Shown here piece by piece: positions 1-7,299 of a DNA stretch of 23,045 bases (position 1 is the stretch's first letter; the number at the start of each line of letters is the position of its first letter). Made by a program: the position numbers and the translations under genes. This DNA comes from Syntrophaceae bacterium UBA5764 (GTDB lineage Bacteria; Desulfobacterota; Syntrophia; Syntrophales; Smithellaceae). The notes under the pieces are model-generated. The model was not told the origin of the DNA. It saw nothing but the letters and a program-made list of their open reading frames with translations, and searched no databases. Where the stretch lies: the NCBI GenBank assembly GCA_002418825.1, contig DIEW01000011.1, forward strand, positions 151-23,195, given 5' to 3'.

Positions 1-2
1 TG

Positions 3-251
3 ACCAAGGAAGAAGGCGGACGTCATACCCCGTTCTTCTCCGGATACCGTCCACAGTTCTATTTCCGGACGACAGACGTTACCGGTGTGGCGACATTACC
101 GGAAGGTGTGGAAATGGTCATGCCCGGCGATAATGTTAATGTAAAAGTGGAGCTGATTACCCCCATTGCGATGGAAGAGCAGCTGAGATTCGCCATTCGT
201 GAAGGCGGAAGAACAGTCGGTGCTGGCGTCGTAAGCAAGATCATTGAATAG
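3..251 (+). CDS. tuf: Elongation factor Tu, C-terminal part (5' truncated by window edge)
   Basis: The last 82 codons of EF-Tu, the GTPase that delivers aminoacyl-tRNA to the ribosome. The visible part is domain 3, with the conserved run GGRHTPFFSGYRPQFYFRTT followed by DVTG, the MPGDN motif and the C-terminal REGGRTVGAGVVSKI. The reading frame is open from base 3 to TAG at 249-251. The start and the GTPase domain lie outside the window. rpsJ follows after 25 bp with no visible terminator, so tuf is probably co-transcribed with the S10 cluster, as in many bacteria that keep the str and S10 operons fused. Confidence 0.97.
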   Translation, partial: TKEEGGRHTPFFSGYRPQFYFRTTDVTGVATLPEGVEMVMPGDNVNVKVELITPIAMEEQLRFAIREGGRTVGAGVVSKIIE

Positions 252-276
252 AAACGGGAAATAGGTTGTCATAGCA

Positions 277-585
277 ATGAAAGACCAAAAGATTAGAATT
301 AGACTCAAGGCTTACGACTACAAACTGCTGGATCGTTCTGTAGAAGAAATAGTTGAAACGGCAAAAAGGACCGGTGCGCGTGTCGCCGGTCCCATTCCTC
401 TGCCTACGGAAATCAATAAATATTGCGTAAACCGCTCACCGCATGTAGATAAAAAATCCCGCGAGCAGTTTGAAATTCGCACCCATAAAAGATTAATTGA
501 TATCGTCGAGCCTACGCAGGCGACAGTAGATGCGTTGATGAAATTAGATCTATCCGCCGGAGTAGATGTGGAAATAAAAGCGTAG
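277..585 (+). CDS. rpsJ: 30S ribosomal protein S10
   Basis: A 102-residue S10, the usual family length. It is a small-subunit head protein and, in NusB-bound form, can serve in antitermination. The IRIRLKAYDY opening, PTEINKYCVNRSPHVDKKSR and the FEIRTHKRLIDI block are diagnostic. The start is ATG at 277, with a purine-rich GGGAAATAGG about 11 bp upstream. It is the first gene of the S10 cluster, directly behind tuf. There is no room for the long structured S10 leader known from enterobacteria between tuf and rpsJ. Confidence 0.98.
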   Translation: MKDQKIRIRLKAYDYKLLDRSVEEIVETAKRTGARVAGPIPLPTEINKYCVNRSPHVDKKSREQFEIRTHKRLIDIVEPTQATVDALMKLDLSAGVDVEIKA

Positions 586-606
586 GTTTTAGTTTTTATG
601 AACAGG

Positions 607-649
607 GGAAATGGTTACAGTTATTACCGTTTTCCATGATAGTTTTTTT
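607..649 (+). promoter_or_regulatory. Candidate hairpin plus T-run between rpsJ and rplC
   Basis: The arm GGAAATGGT (607-615) can fold back on ACCGTTTTCC (626-635), leaving a loop of about ten bases. This gives five plus three base pairs interrupted by a mismatch and a bulge. A run of seven T follows at 643-649, seven bases after the stem. It sits in the largest gap inside the ribosomal operon (about 98 bp), so an attenuator or processing site is possible. The stem is imperfect and the T-run is not adjacent, so this is only a candidate. Confidence 0.3.
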
Positions 650-683
650 GGCTTTATTATATTTCTTGATAAGTTGGAAGATG

Positions 684-1316
684 ATGATCAAAGGAATAAT
701 CGGAAAAAAGTTAGGCATGACCCAAGTTTTTGCGGAAGATGGGGCGGCAATTGGTATTACGGCAATTGAAGTCGAACCGTCGGTGATTGTGCAGGTGAAA
801 ACGAAAGAGAAAGACGGCTATGATGCCATACAACTAGGTTACGGACGCATAAAGCAGAAAAATGTAACAAAACCTCTGTTGGGTCATTTTAGAAAAGCAA
901 ATAAGGGGAACTTCAGGATACTGAAGGAAATTCCCGCGGAAGCAGGAAATTTTGAAGTAGGGCAAGAGATGACCACGGATATCTTTAAGCCTGGGGATTT
1001 TGTGGATGTTGTGGGAACGTCCAAGGGTAAAGGCTTTGCGGGCGTTGTGAAAAGGCATGGTTTCCGCGGGGGAAGGGCGTCACACGGTTCCATGTTTCAT
1101 CGTGCACCAGGCTCCATTGGTGCCAGCGCGGATCCTTCGCGAGTTTTTAAGGGGACAAAGATGAGTGGTCAGATGGGTAATGTCAGAAAGACTGCACAGA
1201 ATTTGCAAATCTGGCAGATTCGTCCTGAAATGAATTTGTTGCTACTGAAAGGTTCTATTCCCGGAAGCAAAAATGGTTTTGTATTGATTAGGCAGGCTAA
1301 GAAAAAAGGTGCGTAA
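684..1316 (+). CDS. rplC: 50S ribosomal protein L3
   Basis: L3 is an early-assembling large-subunit protein whose central extension reaches the peptidyl transferase centre. Starting at ATG 684 gives 210 residues, a normal L3 length, beginning MIKGIIGKKLGMTQVF as the family does. The FRGGRASHGSMFHRAPGSIG block with KMSGQMG is diagnostic. The same frame is open upstream to an ATG at 636, but that would add a hydrophobic 16-residue leader not known in L3. The Shine-Dalgarno is weak (GGAAG, 676-680), and ATG 681 is an almost equivalent start. Confidence 0.95.
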   Translation: MIKGIIGKKLGMTQVFAEDGAAIGITAIEVEPSVIVQVKTKEKDGYDAIQLGYGRIKQKNVTKPLLGHFRKANKGNFRILKEIPAEAGNFEVGQEMTTDIFKPGDFVDVVGTSKGKGFAGVVKRHGFRGGRASHGSMFHRAPGSIGASADPSRVFKGTKMSGQMGNVRKTAQNLQIWQIRPEMNLLLLKGSIPGSKNGFVLIRQAKKKGA

Positions 1317-1334
1317 GTCACTGGAGTTTTTAAA

Positions 1335-1958
1335 ATGGCTGTAGCGGATGTTTTTGATATTGAAAAGAAAAAAGTTTCTCAAATAGAGCTCAATGATGCG
1401 ATATTTGGTGTTCAGCCAAACGAGGTCGTTATTTATGATGTGGTGAAAATGCAATTGGCGGCACGTCGTTCGGGCACAGCAGCAACAAAAACGAGAAGCG
1501 ATGTCAACGGCGGTGGTAAAAAACCGTGGCGACAAAAAGGTACGGGCAGGGCCAGAGTGGGCACGATCAGGTCGCCACTGTGGAGAGGCGGCGGTATTGT
1601 TTTCGGTCCGCATCCCCGCGACTATTCTTATAATGTGCCTAAGAAAATACGCAAACAAGCCTTAATCAGTGCGCTGAGCATGAAGCTGAAGCAGGACAAG
1701 ATTTTAATAATCAAAGATTTTCCGATGGAAGAAATAAGCACGCGCAAGTTTAAAAATGTTGTTGATCTCTTTGAATTGAAAAAGGCGCTGCTTGTTCTGG
1801 ATACAGAGAACGAAAAGCTGCAGAAATCATCACGTAACATGAAAAACGTTAAGGTAATAAAAACAGAAGGTATAAATGTTTATGATATTTTAAACCATGA
1901 ACACCTGGTCCTTTTAGAGCCTTCGGTAAAGAAGATTGAGGGAGCATTACTGGCATAA
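1335..1958 (+). CDS. rplD: 50S ribosomal protein L4
   Basis: A 207-residue L4, a 23S rRNA-binding protein lining the exit tunnel. In E. coli it represses its own S10 operon. The conserved extended loop is present, with KTRSDVNGGGKKPWRQKGTG followed by RARVGTIRSPLWRGGG and FGPHPRDYSY. The start ATG has TGGAG eight bases upstream. Its TAA overlaps the rplW ATG by one base (TAATG), indicating translational coupling. Whether L4 autoregulation exists here cannot be told; no enterobacterial-type leader is visible. Confidence 0.97.
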   Translation: MAVADVFDIEKKKVSQIELNDAIFGVQPNEVVIYDVVKMQLAARRSGTAATKTRSDVNGGGKKPWRQKGTGRARVGTIRSPLWRGGGIVFGPHPRDYSYNVPKKIRKQALISALSMKLKQDKILIIKDFPMEEISTRKFKNVVDLFELKKALLVLDTENEKLQKSSRNMKNVKVIKTEGINVYDILNHEHLVLLEPSVKKIEGALLA

Positions 1959-2245
1959 TGGAAACGTATCAGGTTATCAAAAAGATATTGATTACGGAAA
2001 AAAGCACTATTGTGCGGGAAGAGTCGAACAAGTATTTTTTTGAAGTTGATCGCCGCGCCAATAAGGTGGAAATCGGTAAGGCGGTAGAAAAACTCTTTAA
2101 TGTAAAAGTTGTTGATGTAAACGTTATGCAGGTTTTGGGAAAAAAGAAAAGGATGGGTCGTTTGATCGGTCAAAAAAGATCATGGAAAAAAGCAATTGTG
2201 ACCTTGGTTGCCGGCAGCCGTATAGAAATCGCGGAAGGCGTATAA
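1958..2245 (+). CDS. rplW: 50S ribosomal protein L23
   Basis: A 95-residue L23, located at the tunnel exit and the docking site for trigger factor and SRP. The family opening YQVIKKILITEKS and the NKYFFEVDRRANKVEI, AVEKLFNVKVVDVNV and KRMGRLIGQKRSWKKAIVTL stretches are all typical. Its start codon overlaps the rplD stop by one base, so it is probably translated by reinitiation after L4. Length and ends match the bacterial family. Confidence 0.97.
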   Translation: METYQVIKKILITEKSTIVREESNKYFFEVDRRANKVEIGKAVEKLFNVKVVDVNVMQVLGKKKRMGRLIGQKRSWKKAIVTLVAGSRIEIAEGV

Positions 2246-2270
2246 AAAATATTTTGGAGATTTTGAGATA

Positions 2271-3095
2271 ATGGCAATCATAAAATATAAGCCAACATCA
2301 CCGGGCAGAAGATTTCAAAGTGTTTCTGATTTCACGGAGATAACTTCTGCCGAACCATTGAAGGGTTTGCTGAAGCCTTTGAAAAAAACCGGCGGAAGAA
2401 ATTCTTATGGGCGTATTACTGCCAGGCATGTTGGTGGTGGGCACAAAAGGAAATATCGTGTGATTGATTTTTGTCGGGGTAAAGAAGATATTCCGGCAAA
2501 AGTTGCGGCGATAGAATATGACCCCAACAGAACGGCGCGGATTGCACGGCTCAATTATCGTGATGGTGAAAAGAGATACATTATCGCTCCGTCGCAGGTA
2601 AGTGTTGGAGATGTGATTGTGAGTGGCGAAAAGGCGGATATCAAGCCGGGGAATGCGATACCGTTAAAGTACATTCCCTTGGGTTCATTAATTCATAATG
2701 TGGAATTGAAAGTTGGTCGGGGAGGGCAATTGATCCGTTCAGCGGGGGCTTACGGGCAGCTGATGGCTAAAGAGGGAGATTATGCCCAAATAAGACTGCC
2801 TTCGGGTGAAGTACGCAGTGTATTTAGTGAGTGCATGGCGACTATCGGGCAAGTGGGTAACAACGAGCACGAAAATATCAGTCTTGGTAAAGCTGGAAGG
2901 AAAAGATGGTTAGGCAGGCGTCCTCATGTGCGCGGAGTAGTAATGAATCCGGTGGATCATCCGATGGGCGGAGGAGAAGGGAAATCGTCCGGCGGTCGGC
3001 ATCCATGTACACCATGGGGTATTCCGACTAAGGGACATAAGACCCGTAAAAACAAAAGAACAAATAAATACATAATTAAAAGAAGAGGTAAATAA
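2271..3095 (+). CDS. rplB: 50S ribosomal protein L2
   Basis: A 274-residue L2, one of the most conserved large-subunit proteins, needed for subunit joining and close to the peptidyl transferase centre. Characteristic blocks are GRITARHVGGGHKRKYRVID near residues 48-67 and the C-terminal HVRGVVMNPVDHPMGGGEG, which carries the conserved histidine, followed by KSSGGRHPCTPWG. A basic tail ends the protein. The start ATG follows a TTGGAGA about eleven bases upstream. rpsS begins three bases after the stop, so the two are coupled. Confidence 0.98.
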   Translation: MAIIKYKPTSPGRRFQSVSDFTEITSAEPLKGLLKPLKKTGGRNSYGRITARHVGGGHKRKYRVIDFCRGKEDIPAKVAAIEYDPNRTARIARLNYRDGEKRYIIAPSQVSVGDVIVSGEKADIKPGNAIPLKYIPLGSLIHNVELKVGRGGQLIRSAGAYGQLMAKEGDYAQIRLPSGEVRSVFSECMATIGQVGNNEHENISLGKAGRKRWLGRRPHVRGVVMNPVDHPMGGGEGKSSGGRHPCTPWGIPTKGHKTRKNKRTNKYIIKRRGK

Positions 3096-3098
3096 GAA

Positions 3099-3383
3099 TT
3101 GGCACGTTCGATCAAGAAGGGTCCTTATATTGATGAAAAACTTTTGGCCAAGGTCAGGAAAATGGAGGTTGAAGGTTCCAAGAATGTTATCAAGACCTGG
3201 TCACGGCGTTCGACAATTACCCCGGAACTGATTGGTCATACATTTGCCGTGCATAACGGAAAGAAGTTCATCCCGGTATATGTAACGGAAAACATGGTTG
3301 GACATAAACTGGGAGAATTTGCCCCGACAAGAACATTTTATTCACATTCAGGAGATCGCAAAACAAAAGTACGCACCGCTTAA
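3099..3383 (+). CDS. rpsS: 30S ribosomal protein S19
   Basis: A 94-residue S19, which pairs with S13 in the head of the small subunit. It starts ARSIKKGPYID as usual and contains the signature HNGKKFIPVYVTENMVGHKLGEFAPTR (split: HNGKKFIPVYVTENM, then VGHKLGEFAPTR). The start codon is TTG at 3099, supported by AAGAGG within the end of rplB and by the conserved N-terminus beginning right there. No ATG gives a full-length protein. Confidence 0.97.
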   Translation: MARSIKKGPYIDEKLLAKVRKMEVEGSKNVIKTWSRRSTITPELIGHTFAVHNGKKFIPVYVTENMVGHKLGEFAPTRTFYSHSGDRKTKVRTA

Positions 3384-3421
3384 AGCGGGTTTTGCCTGAT
3401 AATTTTGGAGTTTATTGGGAA

Positions 3422-3754
3422 ATGGAAGTAAAAGCAGTCGCAAAATACATAAGAATGTCGCCGCAGAAAGTTCGGTTGGTTGTTGACTTAATCCGGGGTA
3501 AGGGAGTCCAAGAGGCCAACAATATTCTGCTTTATACCCGGAAATATGCGGCAGGAGTGGTGGCCAAAGTTTTGAAATCCGCAATGGCCAATGCCGCTCA
3601 AAATCCCAATATTGATGAAAATATTCTTTACGTAAAAGCGATATACGTTGATCATGGTCCCACATTAAAAAGATGGCGGGCAAGGGCGCAGGGAAGGGCA
3701 GCAGGGATCAAAAAAAGAACGTCACACATTACCGTTGTTTTGGATGAAAGGTAA
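3422..3754 (+). CDS. rplV: 50S ribosomal protein L22
   Basis: L22 binds 23S rRNA and its beta-hairpin lines the exit tunnel. From ATG 3422 it is 110 residues, the standard length, beginning MEVKAVAKYIRMSPQKVRLV. The hairpin-tip region GPTLKRWRARAQGRA and the end RTSHITVVLDE are conserved. The frame is open further upstream to a TTG at 3392, but a TGGAG at 3406-3410 sits properly in front of 3422 and the family N-terminus starts there, so the shorter form is chosen. Confidence 0.95.
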   Translation: MEVKAVAKYIRMSPQKVRLVVDLIRGKGVQEANNILLYTRKYAAGVVAKVLKSAMANAAQNPNIDENILYVKAIYVDHGPTLKRWRARAQGRAAGIKKRTSHITVVLDER

Positions 3755-3766
3755 GGAGGTACAAAA

Positions 3767-4423
3767 TTGGGTCAGAAGGTCAACCCGGTAGGATTGAGAC
3801 TGGGCTACATTAAAAAGTGGCAGTCCATTTGGTTTGCCGATAAAAGTTACAGCGATATGCTGCACGAGGACATGCAGATCAGAAAATATCTTAAGAAAAA
3901 ACTTTATCATGCCAGTATTTCTAAAATTGAAATAGAACGGGCGGCCAACAAGGCCAAGGTAAATATTTATTCAGCGCGGCCCGGTGTGATTATCGGGAAA
4001 AAGGGTTCGGAAATAGAGAAACTCAAGACGGATATTGAGAAATTTTCCAAATCTGAAATTATCGTAAATATTTTAGAGGTTCGCAAACCGGAAGTTGATG
4101 CGCAACTGGTTGCAGAAAATGTGGCCATGCAACTGGAAAGAAGGGTGGCCTTCCGCAGGGCGATGAAAAAATGTGTGGGCTACGCTTTGAAATTCGGTGC
4201 CAAAGGCATTAAAATTACTTGCTCCGGAAGATTGGGCGGCGCGGAAATGTCACGTTCGGAATGGTATCGAGAAGGAAGAGTTCCTTTGCATACATTGCGT
4301 GCTGATATTGATTACGGTTTTGCCGAAGCTCATACTGCCTACGGGCTTATTGGAGTAAAAGTGCTTGTTTTCCATGGCGAAGTTTTACCGGAAAGAACCG
4401 ACAAAACCAAAGTGGCAGCTTGA
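3767..4423 (+). CDS. rpsC: 30S ribosomal protein S3
   Basis: A 218-residue S3, part of the mRNA entry site and its helicase activity. It opens GQKVNPVGLRLGYIKKWQS, has a KH domain with the GxxG-type loop PGVIIGKKGSEIEKL (around residues 73-87), and the C-terminal signature GAKGIKITCSGRLGGAEMSR. The start is TTG at 3767, decided by an excellent AAGGAGGT at 3753-3760 and by the conserved N-terminus. It lies 12 bp after rplV. Confidence 0.97.
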   Translation: MGQKVNPVGLRLGYIKKWQSIWFADKSYSDMLHEDMQIRKYLKKKLYHASISKIEIERAANKAKVNIYSARPGVIIGKKGSEIEKLKTDIEKFSKSEIIVNILEVRKPEVDAQLVAENVAMQLERRVAFRRAMKKCVGYALKFGAKGIKITCSGRLGGAEMSRSEWYREGRVPLHTLRADIDYGFAEAHTAYGLIGVKVLVFHGEVLPERTDKTKVAA

Positions 4424-4461
4424 ATGAGAATAAATGCCTCATGTGATTTGGAGTTTTGCTT

Positions 4462-4884
4462 ATGTTAATGCCAAAAAGGGTAAAGTATAGAAAGGCGCAA
4501 AAAGGCCGCATGGGAGGTAAAGCAACCAGGGGTTCTTCTGTCGCTTTTGGGGATTACGGTCTACAGGCTGCCGAATGTGGTTGGCTCACCGCTCGGCAGA
4601 TTGAAGCGGCGCGTATTGCCATGACTCGCCATGTGAAACGCGGCGGCAGGATTTGGATTAGGGTATTCCCTCATAAACCGGTAACAAAAAAACCGGCGGA
4701 AACCCGTATGGGAAAAGGGAAAGGCGCCCCGGAGGGCTGGGTAGCTGTAGTCAAGCCGGGAGCGGTATTGTATGAAATGGAAGGTGTGACAAAAGAAATA
4801 GCCAAGGAGGCTTTTCGTTTGGCGGCCCATAAGTTACCCATAGCCACGAAGTTTTTAGCCAGGGAGACATCCGATGAAAATTAA
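4462..4884 (+). CDS. rplP: 50S ribosomal protein L16
   Basis: L16 helps position A-site tRNA in the large subunit. The protein from ATG 4462 is 140 residues and begins MLMPKRVKYRKAQKGRMGG, close to the family consensus. The signatures IRVFPHKPVTKKPAETRMGKG and GWVAVVKPGAVLYEM are present. TTGGAG (4448-4453) is eight bases upstream of ATG 4462; the in-frame TTG at 4456 and ATG at 4468 are less well placed. The last 11 bases overlap rpmC. Confidence 0.95.
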   Translation: MLMPKRVKYRKAQKGRMGGKATRGSSVAFGDYGLQAAECGWLTARQIEAARIAMTRHVKRGGRIWIRVFPHKPVTKKPAETRMGKGKGAPEGWVAVVKPGAVLYEMEGVTKEIAKEAFRLAAHKLPIATKFLARETSDEN

Positions 4885-5080
4885 GGATATCAGAAACATG
4901 GACGTCGACGAGCTTAAGAGGAAGAATAGTGACCTGATGGAAGAGCTCTTGCGGTTGCGGATTCGACATGCTTCGGAAAGAATTGAATCGACAGCTATGC
5001 TTGGAAAATTGCGCAGGGATGTTGCACGTATCAAAACGGTACTAAAAGAGAAGGAGGCCTCGATTTATAAAAATGGGTGA
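4874..5080 (+). CDS. rpmC: 50S ribosomal protein L29
   Basis: A 68-residue L29, a two-helix protein beside the exit tunnel that contributes to the trigger factor/SRP docking surface. It reads MKIKDIRNMDVDELKRKNSD and later LLRLRIRHASERIESTAMLG, then LRRDVARIKTVL, all as expected. Its start lies 11 bases inside rplP, with AGGGAGA as Shine-Dalgarno in the rplP coding sequence. Its end overlaps rpsQ by 8 bases, so three genes are chained by overlaps. Confidence 0.95.
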   Translation: MKIKDIRNMDVDELKRKNSDLMEELLRLRIRHASERIESTAMLGKLRRDVARIKTVLKEKEASIYKNG

Positions 5081-5333
5081 GCGGGGGGGTAATAAACGTA
5101 CGATTAAAGGCGTAGTGGTCAGCGATAGGATGGATAAAACCATTATCGTTAAAGCTGAACGGCTGGTAAAACATCCTGTTTTTCATAAATATGTGCGGCG
5201 TCATGTGAAATATAAAGCTCATGACGAGAAGAATCTTTGCAAAATTGGTGATACGGTAGTCATTATTGAAACACGGCCGATAAGCAAAGATAAACGTTGG
5301 CGTATGCTGGAAATTACAGAGAGAGCAAAATAG
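5073..5333 (+). CDS. rpsQ: 30S ribosomal protein S17
   Basis: An 86-residue S17, an OB-fold primary 16S rRNA-binding protein. The family pattern is clear: KRTIKGVVVSDRMDKTIIVK, then HPVFHKYVRRHVKYKAHDE and GDTVVIIETRPISKDKRWR. The ATG lies 8 bases inside rpmC. The best Shine-Dalgarno, GGAGG at 5053-5057, is about 15 bases away, which is long and suggests coupling to L29 translation. Confidence 0.96.
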   Translation: MGERGGNKRTIKGVVVSDRMDKTIIVKAERLVKHPVFHKYVRRHVKYKAHDEKNLCKIGDTVVIIETRPISKDKRWRMLEITERAK

Positions 5334-5374
5334 GTGTTCGGCGAGTAAATGGTTTTGGTGGGAGTTAATTGCTT

Positions 5375-5743
5375 ATGATTCAGATGCAGACTATATTAAA
5401 TGTTGCGGATAATTCAGGTGCCAAGAAGGTAGCCTGCATTAAAGTGCTTGGCGGGTCAAAACGCCGTTATGCTAGCCTTGGAGATGTAATTGTTGTTTCT
5501 GTTAAGGAATCGATTCCCAACTCTAAAGTGAAAAAAGGCGATGTGACCAAAGCGGTTATTGTGCGCACAGTAAAAGAAGTTAAGAGACCGGACGGCACAT
5601 ATCTTAAGTTTGACGATAATTCGGCGGTTTTGATTACTAACCAGATGGAGCCGATTGGAACAAGAATATTTGGACCGGTGGCGAGGGAATTGAGGGCAAA
5701 GCAGTTTATGAAAATTATCTCTTTGGCGCCCGAGGTTTTATAA
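5375..5743 (+). CDS. rplN: 50S ribosomal protein L14
   Basis: A 122-residue L14, exactly the usual length, forming inter-subunit bridges with 16S rRNA. It opens MIQMQTILNVADNSGAKKV and carries GDVIVVSVKESIPNSKVKKG and NSAVLITNQMEPIGTRIFGP before the ARELRAKQFMKIISLAPEVL end. The frame continues up to a TTG at 5369, but ATG 5375 matches the family start and has GGGAG ten bases in front. Confidence 0.97.
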   Translation: MIQMQTILNVADNSGAKKVACIKVLGGSKRRYASLGDVIVVSVKESIPNSKVKKGDVTKAVIVRTVKEVKRPDGTYLKFDDNSAVLITNQMEPIGTRIFGPVARELRAKQFMKIISLAPEVL

Positions 5744-5764
5744 CAGTTTTTGATGGGGTAAGTA

Positions 5765-6088
5765 ATGGGTTTAAGTAAATTCAAGAAAGGCGACATGGTT
5801 AAAATTATTTCCGGAAAAGACAAAGGAAAAACCGGCAAAGTGCTGAAAACCATTCCCGATAAAGATAGATTGGTGATAGAAAAGATAAATCTTATTAAGA
5901 AACACAAAAGACCGGATCAGAAATCCAAGGGCGGTATACTGGAAAAAGAAGGATCGGTTCATGTTTCTCAGGTCGGCTTGTTATGCGGTAAATGCAACAC
6001 CGCGGTTAGAATAAGAAATAAAAAGCTGGAAGATGGCAACAAAGTTCGTATTTGTGCCAAATGCGGCGATGTCATTAATGTGGGTTAA
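5765..6088 (+). CDS. rplX: 50S ribosomal protein L24 (cysteine-containing, probably zinc-binding form)
   Basis: A 107-residue L24, an assembly initiator that binds 23S rRNA through a KOW motif (KKGDMVKIISGKDKGKTGKV, residues 7-26). The C-terminal part holds two CxxC pairs, C74/C77 (CGKC) and C97/C100 (CAKC), the arrangement expected for a zinc ribbon. Many bacterial L24 proteins lack these cysteines. GGGGTAAG lies just upstream of the ATG. Zinc binding is inferred from the cysteine spacing. Confidence 0.96.
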   Translation: MGLSKFKKGDMVKIISGKDKGKTGKVLKTIPDKDRLVIEKINLIKKHKRPDQKSKGGILEKEGSVHVSQVGLLCGKCNTAVRIRNKKLEDGNKVRICAKCGDVINVG

Positions 6089-6094
6089 AGGAAA

Positions 6095-6634
6095 ATGGCG
6101 CGATTAAAAGATTATTACTTAAAAAATGTAGTCCCGGCCTTAACGAAGGAATTCAATTACAAAAATCCTATGCAAGTACCCAAGATGGAGAAAATTGTTG
6201 TTAATATGGGCTTGGGCGAAGCCATTCAAAATGCTAAGATTATTGATAATGCCGTGCAGGAGTTGGCAATGATTACTGGGCAGAAACCGGTTGTTACGAA
6301 GGCAAAAAAATCGATAGCAACTTTTAAATTAAGACAAGGCATGTCCATTGGTTGTTGTGTTACTTTAAGAAAGAACATTATGTATGAATTTTTCGACCGC
6401 CTCGTGAATGTTGCTCTGCCCAAAGTCAGGGATTTTCGCGGCATTTCTGCAAATGCTTTTGACGGGAGAGGAAATTTTTCCATCGGATTGCAGGAACAAA
6501 TAATTTTCCCGGAAATAGATTATGATAAGGTGGAAAAAATAAAGGGCATGAATATTACCATCGTAACCACAGCAAAAACAGATGAAGAAGCAAGATCCTT
6601 ATTAAGGCTCTTGGGTGTTCCTTTTAAGAATTGA
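6095..6634 (+). CDS. rplE: 50S ribosomal protein L5
   Basis: A 179-residue L5, which binds 5S rRNA and contacts P-site tRNA. Diagnostic stretches are NPMQVPKMEKIVVNMGLGEA, GQKPVVTKAKKSIATFKLR, ANAFDGRGNFSIGLQEQIIF and the C-terminal ARSLLRLLGVPF. The start ATG follows rplX by six bases, with AAAGGA overlapping the rplX stop as Shine-Dalgarno. Length and both ends agree with the family. Confidence 0.97.
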   Translation: MARLKDYYLKNVVPALTKEFNYKNPMQVPKMEKIVVNMGLGEAIQNAKIIDNAVQELAMITGQKPVVTKAKKSIATFKLRQGMSIGCCVTLRKNIMYEFFDRLVNVALPKVRDFRGISANAFDGRGNFSIGLQEQIIFPEIDYDKVEKIKGMNITIVTTAKTDEEARSLLRLLGVPFKN

Positions 6635-6658
6635 ACGTGAAATTCAGAGGGAGTCAGT

Positions 6659-6844
6659 GTGGCAAAGAAGTCGTTAATTGCGAAGGCAAAAAGGAAAAAG
6701 AAATTTTCTGTAAGAGAATATAATCGCTGTCCGCTTTGCGGACGCCCGCGAGCTTATTATAGAAAGTTTGATATGTGTAGAATTTGTCTGAGAAAGCTTT
6801 CCCTTCAGGGCGAGCTTCCTGGAGTGATAAAATCAAGCTGGTAA
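6659..6844 (+). CDS. rpsN: 30S ribosomal protein S14, zinc-binding type Z
   Basis: A 61-residue short S14. It carries C24-x2-C27 (CPLC) and C40-x2-C43 (CRIC), the four ligands of the zinc-containing form; the long C-minus form would be about 100 residues. It ends GELPGVIKSSW, as type Z S14 proteins do. The start codon is GTG at 6659, preceded by AGAGGGAG at 6646-6653. S14 helps build the small-subunit head. No second rpsN is in the window. Confidence 0.97.
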   Translation: MAKKSLIAKAKRKKKFSVREYNRCPLCGRPRAYYRKFDMCRICLRKLSLQGELPGVIKSSW

Positions 6845-6866
6845 TTTTGGTTTAAGGAGAAAATGA

Positions 6867-7268
6867 ATGGGGATGACCGATCCTATCGCCGATATGTTGA
6901 CGAGAATCAGAAACGCGAATAAGACTCGTTTCCCAAGTGTTAACGTTTATGCGTCTCAAATGAATGTTAATATAGCAAAGGTGTTAAAAAAATGCGGCTA
7001 TATAAACGGATATGATAAAGTGAAGGATGGAAAAGGGCGGCAGGCCTTGAAAATAACGCTGAAGTATGCCGATGCAAAACGAGCCGTAATTACGAATATC
7101 AAAAGAGTCAGCAAACCGGGGCGGAGGGTTTATGTCTCTTCTGATAAGATTCCAAAAACATTAAACGGTTATGGTATTTCCATACTTTCCACTTCGCGCG
7201 GTGTGATTACAGATGAAGAAGCAAGGCAACTGAATGTTGGTGGAGAAGTCCTTTGTCAGGTTTGGTAA
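6867..7268 (+). CDS. rpsH: 30S ribosomal protein S8
   Basis: A 133-residue S8, a primary 16S rRNA binder that in E. coli represses the spc operon by binding mRNA near rplE. It opens MTDPIADMLTRIRNANK after a two-residue extension and ends with the signature GYGISILSTSRGVITDEEAR and EVLCQVW. AAGGAGA at 6854-6860 is six bases before ATG 6867, which favours that start over ATG 6873. Whether S8 autoregulation operates here cannot be judged by eye. Confidence 0.97.
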   Translation: MGMTDPIADMLTRIRNANKTRFPSVNVYASQMNVNIAKVLKKCGYINGYDKVKDGKGRQALKITLKYADAKRAVITNIKRVSKPGRRVYVSSDKIPKTLNGYGISILSTSRGVITDEEARQLNVGGEVLCQVW

Positions 7269-7299
7269 TTAACGCGAAACACTTTACGGGAGTTTTTTG

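Noticed and set aside
636..683. In-frame hydrophobic N-terminal extension of L3 (16 residues, membrane-like).
   Set aside because: L3 family members begin at MIKG, no Shine-Dalgarno supports ATG 636, and a membrane leader on a ribosomal protein is implausible.
1242..1658. 138-residue open frame on the minus strand across rplC-rplD.
   Set aside because: It is antisense to two clearly conserved ribosomal protein genes, with no family resemblance.
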